A stretch of DNA of 64,000 nt from Lachnospiraceae bacterium (GTDB lineage: Bacteria; Bacillota; Clostridia; Lachnospirales; Lachnospiraceae): positions 1 to 64,000 of the forward strand of contig JAFUXG010000005.1 of NCBI GenBank assembly GCA_017470935.1, in the 5' to 3' direction. A model generated the notes under the pieces. It was not told where the DNA came from. It searched no databases and saw only the letters and a program-made list of their open reading frames with translations. The translations under genes and the position numbers were made by a program. Of the stretch, positions 54,723 to 62,769 are shown piece by piece. Within the stretch, counting starts at the first letter, position 1. Each line of letters begins with the position of its first letter.

Positions 54723-55463
54723 TTATACACTCATGCCTCCATCAACACAGATAACCTGTCCTGTAATATATGAAGCCTTATCTGACGCAAGAAATGCTAT
54801 AGTCTCAGCCACATCCTTTACATTGCCAAGACGCTTCATGGCAATCCTTTCAGCAACTTCTTTCTTAGCATCCTCTGGCATGGCATCTGTCATCTCTGTC
54901 ACTATAAATCCGGGAGCCACAGCATTGACCGTGATACCCCTTGATCCTAATTCCTTTGCAACAGACTTTGTTATACCTATAACTCCTGCCTTAGAGGCTG
55001 AATAATTAACCTGTCCGCCATTGCCATATACACCAACAACACTGGAAAGATTAATGATATGTCCTTCCTTTTGCTTTAACATCTGTCTTGATATATGCTT
55101 GATGCAGTTAAATGTCCCCTTAAGGTTCGTATCTAATACTGCATCATAATCCTCCTCAGACATCTTCATAAGAAGTCCGTCTTTGGTAATACCAGCATTA
55201 TTCACAAGGATATGTACACCGCCAAGCTCCTTAACAACATCCTTCATCATAGCTTCCACAGCACTGTAATCAGCAACATCACATTGGTATGCAATGGCAT
55301 TGCCGCCACCCTCTTTAATCTCCTCTACAACCTCATTTGCCTTTGCCTCATTACCGTTATAATTAACCACGACCGTTGCCCCATAGCCTGCAAGGGTAAC
55401 TGCGCACGCCCTTCCAATCCCACGGCTTGCCCCGGTCACAAGTGCAACCTTACCTTCTAACAT
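54723..55463 (-). CDS. fabG: 3-oxoacyl-ACP reductase FabG
   Basis: 246-residue short-chain dehydrogenase. The NADPH-binding motif TGASRGIG is at 11-18, the catalytic Ser-Tyr-Lys ends in YSASKAG near 150-156, and NNAG lies near 89. It reduces 3-oxoacyl-ACP. AGGAGG is upstream of the ATG. Confidence 0.97.
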   Translation of the reverse strand: MLEGKVALVTGASRGIGRACAVTLAGYGATVVVNYNGNEAKANEVVEEIKEGGGNAIAYQCDVADYSAVEAMMKDVVKELGGVHILVNNAGITKDGLLMKMSEEDYDAVLDTNLKGTFNCIKHISRQMLKQKEGHIINLSSVVGVYGNGGQVNYSASKAGVIGITKSVAKELGSRGITVNAVAPGFIVTEMTDAMPEDAKKEVAERIAMKRLGNVKDVAETIAFLASDKASYITGQVICVDGGMSV

Positions 55464-55510
55464 AAAGCCTCCTATTACAGTTCCGTATCTTTGTTCCAGT
55501 TCCGTTTTTA

Positions 55511-57643
55511 TTAAAGTTCAGCATCCTTGAGTTTATCAAGGTCTTCATATTTGTCTATGTTAATGATCGTAACTTCCTTATCATGTTCCTTTGCAATCTT
55601 CTTAACAAATGACGATAATGTCTTTCCGGGACCTATCTCCACAAATGTATCCACTCCGTCATCAAGCATCGCCTCAACACACTGTATCCATTTCACTGAA
55701 TTAGATACCTGATCTGCAAGGAGCTTCTTAACATCATTCTTGTCATCAACAAAACCGCCTGTAACATTAGTCACATAAGGAACAGCAATATCATGGATCT
55801 CAATATCTGCAAGTTCAGCAGCCAGCTTATCTCCTGCCCCCTTAAGCATAGGTGAGTGGAACGGGCCGCTCACATTTAACGGTATACATCTCTTAGCTCC
55901 TGCTTCCTTAAGCAATTCACAGGCTTTTTCAACTGCCTCCTTCTCACCGGAAATGGCAATCTGTCCGGGACAGTTATAATTGGCTATGCCTACTATTCCA
56001 TCCACCTGATCACATACCTCTGTAATCTTATCTGCATCAAGGGCTATTATCGCAGCCATGCCGCCCTGGCCTACCGGGACCTCATCCTGCATATATATTC
56101 CACGTTTTCTGACAACCTTGGCACATTCTTCAAAATCCATTACATCAGAGGCAACAAGTGCAGAATACTCACCAAGGGAAAGACCTCCTGTTACATCCGG
56201 CCTGATCCCGAGATCAAGAACTGACTGGAGCATTGCTATCTCTGTTGTAAGCATTGCTATCTGTGTATATTCGGTAATATTGATGTTCTCATTCTCCTCA
56301 AAGCAGAGAGCTGCTATATCAAGTCCTGTTGCAGCTGAAGCCTTGTCGAATATCTCCTTTGCTTTTGGATTATTGTCATAGAACTCCTTGCCCATTCCTA
56401 TATACTGTGCTCCCTGGCCAGGGAACATAAATGCTGTCTTATGAGATTTCATTTCCTTGTTCTCCTCTTTATCAGCTTCGATACCAGCCTCTGCATTACC
56501 ATTCTTGCTTTCATCAGCACTGCTATCGTCCTTCTTATCCTCCTTCTTTTTTGAGAATAATCCGAACTTTTTATCTAAAGTCTTTGCAATTCCCTTATCG
56601 GCTACAGTATCATCATTTTCAACATCATCAATATCATTAGTATAATCTGTATCCTCTTCAATCACCTCCGGAGTATCCATACCCCACTCCATAAGCTGGG
56701 CACCCCATGTAAGTCCTCCTCCGAAACCGCAGAGTACAAGCTTCTGTCCCGGAGCTAACATTCCCTTTCTGTTCATCTCGTCAAGGAGAATAGGAATAGA
56801 CGCACCTGATGTGTTGCCGACATGATCTATATTCATAGGAAATTTCTCAATAGGAATCTCCATCTTTTTGGAAACAGAGGCTACAATTCTTGAATTAGCC
56901 TGGTGAAGTACAAAATAATCCACCTCATCCTTTGAAACTCCTGCACGCTGCAAGAGAACATCGATACAAGCAGGAACCTTACGGACAGCAAACTTAAAGA
57001 TATCAGGACCGATCATCTGAATATAATGCTTATCCTCCTTCTTTTTGTTAAGGAAATTCCTGGTGGATCTGTCCTTACACTTTAATGACATACCCATAGA
57101 ACCGTCACTTCTTGTTACACTGCTTAATATTCCATGCTCCTGATCCCTTACTATTGCAGCGCCAGCTCCGTCTGCAAACAGAATACAGGTTGATCTGTCC
57201 TTCCAGTCTACCATCTTAGATAAGGTCTCTGCACCGATAACAAGTGCTGTCTTTGCAAAGCCTGAACGGATATAAGCATCCACTGTCTGCAATGCATACA
57301 CAAAGCCTGAGCAGGCTGCATTAATATCAAAGCAGGTTGCATTAACAGCGCCAACCTTGTCCTGAACAATACACGACATTGAGGGTGTTGCCCGTTCCGG
57401 TGATACTGTTGCAAAAACAATGAGATCTATCTCCTTTGGATCTATACCGGCATTGTCAATTGCCTGTATTGCAGCCTGGGCTCCCATAAATGATGTCACC
57501 TCGTCAGTTGCAATATGACGGCTCACAATTCCGGTATGCTCACGAATCCATTCATCATCAGTCTTAACCATCTTAGCAAGCTCGTTGTTGTCAATAACTG
57601 TTGGTGGCAGAAATCTGCCTGTTCCAATAATTCCGGTTGCCAT
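55511..57643 (-). CDS. FabH-FabD fusion: ketoacyl-ACP synthase III plus malonyl-CoA:ACP transacylase
   Basis: 710 residues from ATG 57643, after AAGAGGT; the frame to 57661 has no ribosome site. Residues 1-326 are a full FabH with Cys111 in NAACSGF, His247 in HQAN and Asn277 in GNTSGAS. A hydrophilic Asp/Glu/Lys linker (about 327-399) follows, then a full FabD (about 401-710) with GQGAQ, catalytic Ser489 in GLSLGEYS and His596 in GPFHSPM. Both enzymes look active. FabH starts chains from acyl-CoA and malonyl-ACP; FabD makes malonyl-ACP, so fusion brings supply and use together. acpP and fabK, often located between these genes, are missing. Confidence 0.93.
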   Translation of the reverse strand: MATGIIGTGRFLPPTVIDNNELAKMVKTDDEWIREHTGIVSRHIATDEVTSFMGAQAAIQAIDNAGIDPKEIDLIVFATVSPERATPSMSCIVQDKVGAVNATCFDINAACSGFVYALQTVDAYIRSGFAKTALVIGAETLSKMVDWKDRSTCILFADGAGAAIVRDQEHGILSSVTRSDGSMGMSLKCKDRSTRNFLNKKKEDKHYIQMIGPDIFKFAVRKVPACIDVLLQRAGVSKDEVDYFVLHQANSRIVASVSKKMEIPIEKFPMNIDHVGNTSGASIPILLDEMNRKGMLAPGQKLVLCGFGGGLTWGAQLMEWGMDTPEVIEEDTDYTNDIDDVENDDTVADKGIAKTLDKKFGLFSKKKEDKKDDSSADESKNGNAEAGIEADKEENKEMKSHKTAFMFPGQGAQYIGMGKEFYDNNPKAKEIFDKASAATGLDIAALCFEENENINITEYTQIAMLTTEIAMLQSVLDLGIRPDVTGGLSLGEYSALVASDVMDFEECAKVVRKRGIYMQDEVPVGQGGMAAIIALDADKITEVCDQVDGIVGIANYNCPGQIAISGEKEAVEKACELLKEAGAKRCIPLNVSGPFHSPMLKGAGDKLAAELADIEIHDIAVPYVTNVTGGFVDDKNDVKKLLADQVSNSVKWIQCVEAMLDDGVDTFVEIGPGKTLSSFVKKIAKEHDKEVTIINIDKYEDLDKLKDAEL

Positions 57644-57684
57644 ATTTACCTCTTTTCTCATAATAAATGATACTGTTTGCCATA

Positions 57685-57714
57685 ATCATATACGGCAGGG
57701 TTTCATAGTTGCAA
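57685..57714 (-). promoter_or_regulatory. Candidate promoter before the fab cluster
   Basis: Minus-strand TTGCAA, 18 bases, TATGAT: four of six at -35 and five of six at -10. It lies 42 bases before the fabH-fabD start. No obvious FapR operator is seen. Confidence 0.45.
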
Positions 57715-57803
57715 TTCATATGATATCAAAGCTGTTGATACATGCTGATGCAGAATCAGGGAATCTATCATTAATCCCTCACATTATTATGTGTTCTATG
57801 CCA

Positions 57804-58199
57804 TCAATCAATATTGTTGTCATCATTGCTGCTTGAATCAGCCGTTTCGTCACTATCTGTTTCTATCTCATCCTCTGATATATCTGAATCATATGATGAC
57901 GGCGAATCCGAAGTCTCTACCAGCTTAAGTCTCTCCTCCAGCTTCTTAATTCTTACATTCAAGGTATCAATCTTCTTCACAAATTCTGCTGTCTGCTCAC
58001 CGATATCCTCTCCCTTCTTCTCTGCAATATAGATATCCATTCCCATCTGCGTGAACAGCTTATTCTTATCATTGTTGTAACCCCTTATCTTGCTTTTCAG
58101 ATCATTGATGGTCGCAAGACGTTTCGCACCATCCTTAGCCTTGTCATAAGCACTGCTTGAGGTTGTCTTTACCTTGTCAAAAATGTCATTCCAATCCAT
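57804..58199 (-). CDS. Unknown coiled-coil protein with acidic serine tail
   Basis: 131 residues, soluble. It begins MDWNDIFDKVKTTSSSAYDK, has a helical coiled coil through about residue 95 and ends in a Ser/Asp/Glu-rich disordered tail. I recognise no family. AAAAGGAG is well placed before the ATG. The gap of 266 bases upstream contains a terminator for the preceding gene. It may be a bacterial zinc-ribbon-less relative of small helical stress proteins, but there is no firm evidence. Confidence 0.7.
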   Translation of the reverse strand: MDWNDIFDKVKTTSSSAYDKAKDGAKRLATINDLKSKIRGYNNDKNKLFTQMGMDIYIAEKKGEDIGEQTAEFVKKIDTLNVRIKKLEERLKLVETSDSPSSYDSDISEDEIETDSDETADSSSNDDNNID

Positions 58200-58395
58200 A
58201 CTGCCACTCCTTTTAATTTGTATTTTAATAAATGTGAAACATTATTACTCTCAAAACTTCTCTGTGCAATAATATAATTGTGATTATATCATTATCACGC
58301 AATAAAATATATTATATCTCATTTATAACTTAAAATCCACTTATTTTTATCGCAGTATCACTATATGTTTTTCACGCCGGTACATCATGCAATAT

Positions 58396-58439
58396 AAAAA
58401 ACTCCGACAACGCTGATAATGCATCAGCGGCTTGTCGGA
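58396..58439 (-). terminator. Factor-independent terminator behind the small gene at 58466
   Basis: TCCGACAA and CGCTGAT on one side pair with TTGTCGGA and ATCAGCG on the other, with a one- to two-base bulge, and the minus strand continues with TTTTTT. It separates the GTPase/small-gene transcript from the fab region. Confidence 0.85.
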
Positions 58440-58465
58440 ATAACACACCTAATGAGGCTATTGTA

Positions 58466-58768
58466 TTAGCAGCTCCTATTCACCTCACATCTGGCAATAC
58501 CCTGTAATATTACATATTTTCCTTTATAATTGTTTTGCTGAAAATAGTTCCTTAAATTAATATTATCTGCTTTATTTTCTGCATAAGCTATCACTCTTAC
58601 TTTTCCTGTCTCTTTCTCATTAGTTTTATCAACTATACAATCACAATCAAGATGATTAAATAGAAAATCCCACCTATCGATAACTAATGGTAGTTCTAAA
58701 ATCTTAATGATTATTTCCTCCTTCAATATAAGAATATATGTCTCAATTACAAACGTATCTATACACAA
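58466..58768 (-). CDS. Small unknown protein with uncertain start
   Basis: Up to 100 residues; no family recognised. The body (RWDFLFNHLDCDC and later YFQQNNYKGKYVILQGIARC) has protein-like composition and a terminator follows. Start is unclear: TTG at 58768 has GAAGG at nine bases; a much better ribosome site, AAGGAGG (58723-58717), is followed by in-frame ATC and ATT codons (58711, 58708) but no ATG, GTG or TTG. It could use a rare ATT start, be a decayed gene, or not be translated. Confidence 0.45.
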   Translation of the reverse strand: MCIDTFVIETYILILKEEIIIKILELPLVIDRWDFLFNHLDCDCIVDKTNEKETGKVRVIAYAENKADNINLRNYFQQNNYKGKYVILQGIARCEVNRSC

Positions 58769-58828
58769 AATTAAATACCTTCATATTGCAGAATACTCAT
58801 TCTGTTATATATGATCATACCGCTATAT

Positions 58829-59782
58829 TTAAAAATACACAACCTCATCATCAGGCTTTTCTGCCTTCTCAATCTTCTGTGCATACAGCACCGGTCCGTC
58901 ACCCTCAAATTCCGGATAATACTCACATTTAATCTTTGCTGTTACTGTCACCCAGTCCTTATCCTTGAGATTCGGCGTCTCCATAGTGACACATTTAAAT
59001 CCAAGAAATGTTATATCCTCAGCACAGCAGGTCATGGCAAACCTGCCAGGAACAAACGCTTTACCCTTATACTGGGGCGCTTTATAGACCTGACCCTTGA
59101 ACTTGACCACCTTATCAATATATTTCACAATATTGTCCGATGCATCAATATAAAAGATTCCGAAATCATCATCCTCAATCTCAACAATGTCAGCATCAAG
59201 GTCATAAGGAATCTCTATCTCACCGTTATCTACCTGTGCCTGTCCGTTAACATTCTCAAAAACGATCTGAGACCTTCGGTTCAATGTCTTAACTGCCATT
59301 CTTAGAGTGTTGATATCTGTATCATCGCTGCAGCGGTTGAATATTACCATATCCGCGTTCTGGATGTGCTCTGCCATCAATGATTTCATGTTATTGTTAT
59401 ATACAGTAAATGTTGTTGCATCCACCAATGTAATGACCTGAACAATGGTCCAGCCCTTCGGCACCCGAATATCAAAAAGCTTCTGAAGCTGCCACATTCC
59501 GTTATACTCAATGATGACCTGTTCAGGATTATATTCATCCTGCAGATCAAGAAGCTTTTCTGTGTTGATATCATCTTCCTCAAGATAGGCAATAGATATA
59601 TTTCTCTTCTTTAATTCTGCCTCGTCATACTCCTCAATACCCTCTTCGGTAGCAATTAAAAGTGTGGGCTCACCCTGGGTAAAATCCCTGTCCACAAGGG
59701 TTTCCCTGGCAAACCTGGTCTTGCCTGACTCCAAAAATCCCATAAAAACAAATACGGGAATTTCTTTTTGCTGCTGTTTCAT
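58829..59782 (-). CDS. CobW-family G3E GTPase fused to DUF1980 (YcgQ C-terminal) domain
   Basis: 317 residues. Residues 1-200 form a CobW-like GTPase with P-loop GFLESGKT at 15-22; the guanine-specific NKxD is replaced by NRCSD. From about 205 the sequence matches the pattern of the YcgQ/TIGR03943 (DUF1980) C-terminal domain: KFKGQVYKAP, FVPGRFAMTCCAEDITFLGF, then WVTVTAKI and VVYF at the end. In Bacillus this domain belongs to a membrane protein encoded beside a permease. A role in metal (perhaps zinc) or cofactor handling is inferred. It follows another CobW GTPase by 103 bases. Confidence 0.85.
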   Translation of the reverse strand: MKQQQKEIPVFVFMGFLESGKTRFARETLVDRDFTQGEPTLLIATEEGIEEYDEAELKKRNISIAYLEEDDINTEKLLDLQDEYNPEQVIIEYNGMWQLQKLFDIRVPKGWTIVQVITLVDATTFTVYNNNMKSLMAEHIQNADMVIFNRCSDDTDINTLRMAVKTLNRRSQIVFENVNGQAQVDNGEIEIPYDLDADIVEIEDDDFGIFYIDASDNIVKYIDKVVKFKGQVYKAPQYKGKAFVPGRFAMTCCAEDITFLGFKCVTMETPNLKDKDWVTVTAKIKCEYYPEFEGDGPVLYAQKIEKAEKPDDEVVYF

Positions 59783-59885
59783 ATCCTACATTCCTTTCAT
59801 ACCATATATCTTACATAGGTAATTGTGCAACTCATTCGCAACAAGAAAAATATATATATGAGTTTCTCAATTGCCTAAATACACC

Positions 59886-61178
59886 TTACACACGGAAAAG
59901 CTCTGCCACCTTATCTTCCTTCAGCTCACTTCCGATCACACAAAGCTTACCGGTAACATCCGGCTGGCCATCTCTAACCTCATACTCCTCCGGTGTAAGA
60001 TCAAAGTATATCCATCCGCCCTCAGAATTAGGAACCATACCCTTTGCACGAAGAATGATACCATACTCCTTGCTCTCCTCTGAATCCGCAAGCTTCTTAA
60101 GAATATCCTCGATCTCCTGCTTTGTATATTTATTCGGAGTCTCCTTGCCCCAGCTGGTAAACACATCATCTGCATGATGATGGTGGTGATGGTGGTCATG
60201 ATCGTGGTCATGATGGTGATGATGCTCATCGTGGTCGTGGTGATGCTCATGCTCGTCATGGTCGTGGTGGTGCTCATGCTCGTCATGGTCATGATGGTGA
60301 TGATGCTCATCGTGGTCGTGGTGGTGCTCATGCTCGTCATGGTCGTGGTGGTGCTCATGCTCGTCATGATCGTGGTCATGATGCTCATGCTCGTCATGGT
60401 CGTGGTGATGCTCATGCTCGTCATGATCGTGGTCATGATGCTCATGCTCGTCATGATCGTGGTGATGATGCTCATGCTCGTCATGGTCATGATGATGGTC
60501 GTGGTCACATTCCTCTCCATCCTCATGTACATGTCCACATTCAGGACATACCTTAGCCTCCTCCATAAGCTGCTCAACTAAGGACTTCTCACCCTCCATT
60601 GCCGATACGATCTGCTTACCGTCAATATCATCCCAAGGAGTAGTAATGATCGTTGCCTTATCATTATGCTCCTTAAGCATTGATACAACTGCATTTAACT
60701 TATCCTCATTAAGATTTTGACTGCGGCTAAGAATTATTGTTCCCGCACTCTCCACCTGATTGTTAAAGAACTCGCCAAAATTCTTCATATACATCTTGCA
60801 TTTACCTGCATCAACTACAGTGGATGCGGAATTAATCTCAATGTCTGCCTCATGAAGATCAGCAACCGCCTTCATTACATCAGAAAGCTTTCCCACACCT
60901 GATGGCTCAATGATAATTCTGTCAGGTGTATAATCATGAAGCACCTGCTCTAATGCCTTGCCGAAATCACCCACAAGGGAACAGCAGATACAGCCTGAAT
61001 TCATCTCATTTATCTGAACTCCTGCATCCTTTAAAAAACCTCCGTCTATTCCAATCTCTCCAAACTCATTCTCAATAAGCACAAGCTTCTCTCCAGAAAA
61101 GCCTTCTGCTATAAGCTTCTTAATAAGGGTTGTCTTTCCTGCACCCAAGAATCCTGAAATAATATCAATTTTTGTCAT
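59886..61178 (-). CDS. CobW-family G3E GTPase with long His-rich metal-binding region
   Basis: 430 residues. P-loop GFLGAGKT is at 9-16 and the CobW metal site GCICC at 62-66. A CPEC motif at 211-214 leads into a His/Asp/Glu tandem-repeat region (about 217-340). A CobW C-terminal domain closes the protein (about 345-430). The usual NKxD is replaced by SRSQN. CobW/ZNG1-type proteins insert metals such as zinc into clients, using GTP. The His region could store or buffer Zn, Ni or Co. A promoter with a palindrome (61229-61274) lies upstream. GGAGGAAT precedes the ATG. Confidence 0.93.
   Translation of the reverse strand: MTKIDIISGFLGAGKTTLIKKLIAEGFSGEKLVLIENEFGEIGIDGGFLKDAGVQINEMNSGCICCSLVGDFGKALEQVLHDYTPDRIIIEPSGVGKLSDVMKAVADLHEADIEINSASTVVDAGKCKMYMKNFGEFFNNQVESAGTIILSRSQNLNEDKLNAVVSMLKEHNDKATIITTPWDDIDGKQIVSAMEGEKSLVEQLMEEAKVCPECGHVHEDGEECDHDHHHDHDEHEHHHHDHDEHEHHDHDHDEHEHHHDHDEHEHHDHDHDEHEHHHDHDEHEHHHDHDEHHHHHDHDEHEHHHDHDEHEHHHDHDEHHHHHDHDHDHHHHHHHADDVFTSWGKETPNKYTKQEIEDILKKLADSEESKEYGIILRAKGMVPNSEGGWIYFDLTPEEYEVRDGQPDVTGKLCVIGSELKEDKVAELFRV
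60172..60530. repeat. Tandem repeats coding for the His-rich region
   Basis: About ten degenerate units of 27-30 bases, each coding for HDHDEHEHH-like peptides on the minus strand (DEH occurs ten times). Units differ mainly at synonymous positions and in length by one His codon, which indicates repeat expansion and contraction. Length may vary between strains or in assemblies. Confidence 0.9.
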
Positions 61179-61228
61179 GTTTGATTCCTCCTAAAATACA
61201 TATATTTAAACCCATATAAATGGATTCA

Positions 61229-61274
61229 GTTCAATGAACAAATGATATTTTACATCATTTTCAATATTTGTCAA
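61229..61274 (-). promoter_or_regulatory. Promoter and palindromic operator before the His-rich CobW gene
   Basis: Minus-strand TTGACA (61274-61269), 16 bases, TAAAAT (61252-61247). A perfect inverted repeat AAATGAT-seven bases-ATCATTT (61240-61260) covers the -10, and a second palindrome GTTCAATGAAC (61229-61239) follows. This layout fits repression by a dimeric, perhaps Fur/Zur-type, metal regulator; the identity of the regulator is inference. Confidence 0.6.
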
Positions 61275-61355
61275 AGATATTCAAATCTATTACATATTAT
61301 ATTCTTATACCTATATTAATTAATACGCATTTATGTTATCAATTAAACACACTGT

Positions 61356-62447
61356 CTATTGTGAATCCAGCACCTTGTCGATCGTCGCCCCTCCTGCAAC
61401 AGCATCTCCATCATAAAACACAATAGCCTGTCCCGGCGTTATTGCCCTTACGGGCTCATCAAATGTGCATTTAACCTCATCCTTACTGATCATTTCAACA
61501 GTGCATGGTGCGCCCTTATGAGAATAACGTATCTTCGCATTAACTCGTGTTGGTCTGTCAAATGCTTCTAAGGACATATAATTAACCCTTGATGCAGTCA
61601 GTTCTTTATGAAATGTTTCCTCATTATCTCCTATCACCACCTCATTAGTATCAGGCCGTATTGCCAGAACAAATACCGGTCTTCCCATAGGAAGATTAAG
61701 GCCCTTTCTTTGTCCTATTGTATAATGGATAATACCCTTATGCCTTCCAAGAATATTTCCATTAACATCAACAAAATTACCCTCTGGGAATTTCCTTCCC
61801 AATTCATTCTCAATATATTTTGCGTAATCATTATCAGGAATAAAGCATATCTCCTGACTGTCAGGCTTATGTGCAGTTATAAGACCTGCATTTTCTGCAA
61901 TACTGCGCACCTCATCCTTTTCATATTCCCCTACAGGCATCAGGGTTCTTGAAAGCTGCTCCTGTGTCAGATTGTATAGTGCATAGGTCTGATCCTTCTT
62001 ATCAGTCTTAGACTTACATACCGCATATCTGCCATTATCAAGCCTTACAACCCTTGCGTAGTGACCTGTGGCTATATGATCACAGCCTATGGCAACAGCC
62101 CTGTCAAGGAGTGCCTCCCATTTCACATATCGATTACATGCGATACATGGGTTTGGTGTCCGTGCATGCATATATTCATCCATGAAGTAATCTATAACAT
62201 TCTCCTTGAATTCCCTCCTGAAATTCATAACATAATGCGGTATCCCAATCACATCCGCAACACGCCTTGCATCATCCACGGCAGAAAGTCCACAGCACCC
62301 GCCATTTTCAGCTATATCCTCCGGTGCCTCATCCTGCCATATCTGCATGGTAACGCCTATTACATCATATCCCTGTTCCTTCAAAAGATAGGCTGCCACC
62401 GACGAATCCACTCCACCGGACATGCCTACCGCCACCTTCTTACTCAT
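61356..62447 (-). CDS. mnmA: tRNA-specific 2-thiouridylase MnmA
   Basis: 363 residues from ATG 62447, which has AAGGAG seven bases upstream; the ATG at 62453 is too close to it. PP-loop SGGVDSS at 10-16; catalytic cysteines in NPCIAC (Cys101) and SQEICF (about 197). It thiolates U34 of tRNA-Glu, -Gln and -Lys with sulfur from the cysteine desulfurase encoded upstream. The foldback repeat lies in the gap between the two genes. Confidence 0.97.
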   Translation of the reverse strand: MSKKVAVGMSGGVDSSVAAYLLKEQGYDVIGVTMQIWQDEAPEDIAENGGCCGLSAVDDARRVADVIGIPHYVMNFRREFKENVIDYFMDEYMHARTPNPCIACNRYVKWEALLDRAVAIGCDHIATGHYARVVRLDNGRYAVCKSKTDKKDQTYALYNLTQEQLSRTLMPVGEYEKDEVRSIAENAGLITAHKPDSQEICFIPDNDYAKYIENELGRKFPEGNFVDVNGNILGRHKGIIHYTIGQRKGLNLPMGRPVFVLAIRPDTNEVVIGDNEETFHKELTASRVNYMSLEAFDRPTRVNAKIRYSHKGAPCTVEMISKDEVKCTFDEPVRAITPGQAIVFYDGDAVAGGATIDKVLDSQ

Positions 62448-62469
62448 GTGCATTCTCCTTCTTCACTAT

Positions 62470-62769
62470 ATTACTGTTTAGTGAATTTTTGTTTTTGTAT
62501 CACGTACGCAGGTAAACTGACAGCATGGTGCGTTTTATATGACTTTCTGTACGGTGATAAGAGTTTCTAAGTATCCCGTATAAGCTTTGATTACGTACGC
62601 GGCAAGGTGCTTAGTCGCCATCCATGGCTCCGGCGCACCTTGCCACGGACAGTACCAAAGTCTATCCGGGACATCTAGAAGTTCTTATCCCGTCCAATCC
62701 GCCACCTGACCTGAGGGTATCTGTGCAAGGCAGACGGCGTACGGTTTCAAAATTTAACTAAACAGCAAT
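62470..62769. repeat. 300-bp imperfect palindrome (foldback, MITE-like element)
   Basis: The ends are inverted copies: ATTACTGTTTAG at 62470-62481 and CTAAACAGCAAT at 62758-62769; over 18 bases inward from CTG they match at 16. The arms (about 140 bases each) are related along most of their length, including GGCAAGGTGC (62602-62611) and GCACCTTGCC (62635-62644), with a small palindrome at the centre. No coding frame. The right end abuts the cysteine desulfurase stop; the left end is 22 bases from the mnmA start. 131 bases recur at 4-134. Nothing else is seen in this gap apart from the mnmA ribosome site. Confidence 0.85.

Noticed and set aside
55511-57643. FabH-FabD as a frameshift or assembly artefact
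   Set aside because: The single frame is open through the linker, which has a charged low-complexity composition typical of spacers, with no abrupt change at a homopolymer. Not fully excluded without read data.
57662-57803. FapR operator before the fab cluster
   Set aside because: No match to the TTAGTACCTAATACTAA-type palindrome.
60172-60530. Tandem repeat that could be taken for a CRISPR array
   Set aside because: Units are contiguous, in frame with the GTPase and without spacers; it is a protein-coding repeat.
60174-60581. Plus-strand open frame of Met/Val repeats opposite the His-rich region
   Set aside because: It is the antisense shadow of the His/Asp/Glu tandem repeat; no ribosome site and only repeat composition.
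62470-62769. tRNA or other known RNA gene in the iscS-mnmA gap
   Set aside because: No cloverleaf or known RNA signature; the structure is one long imperfect palindrome.
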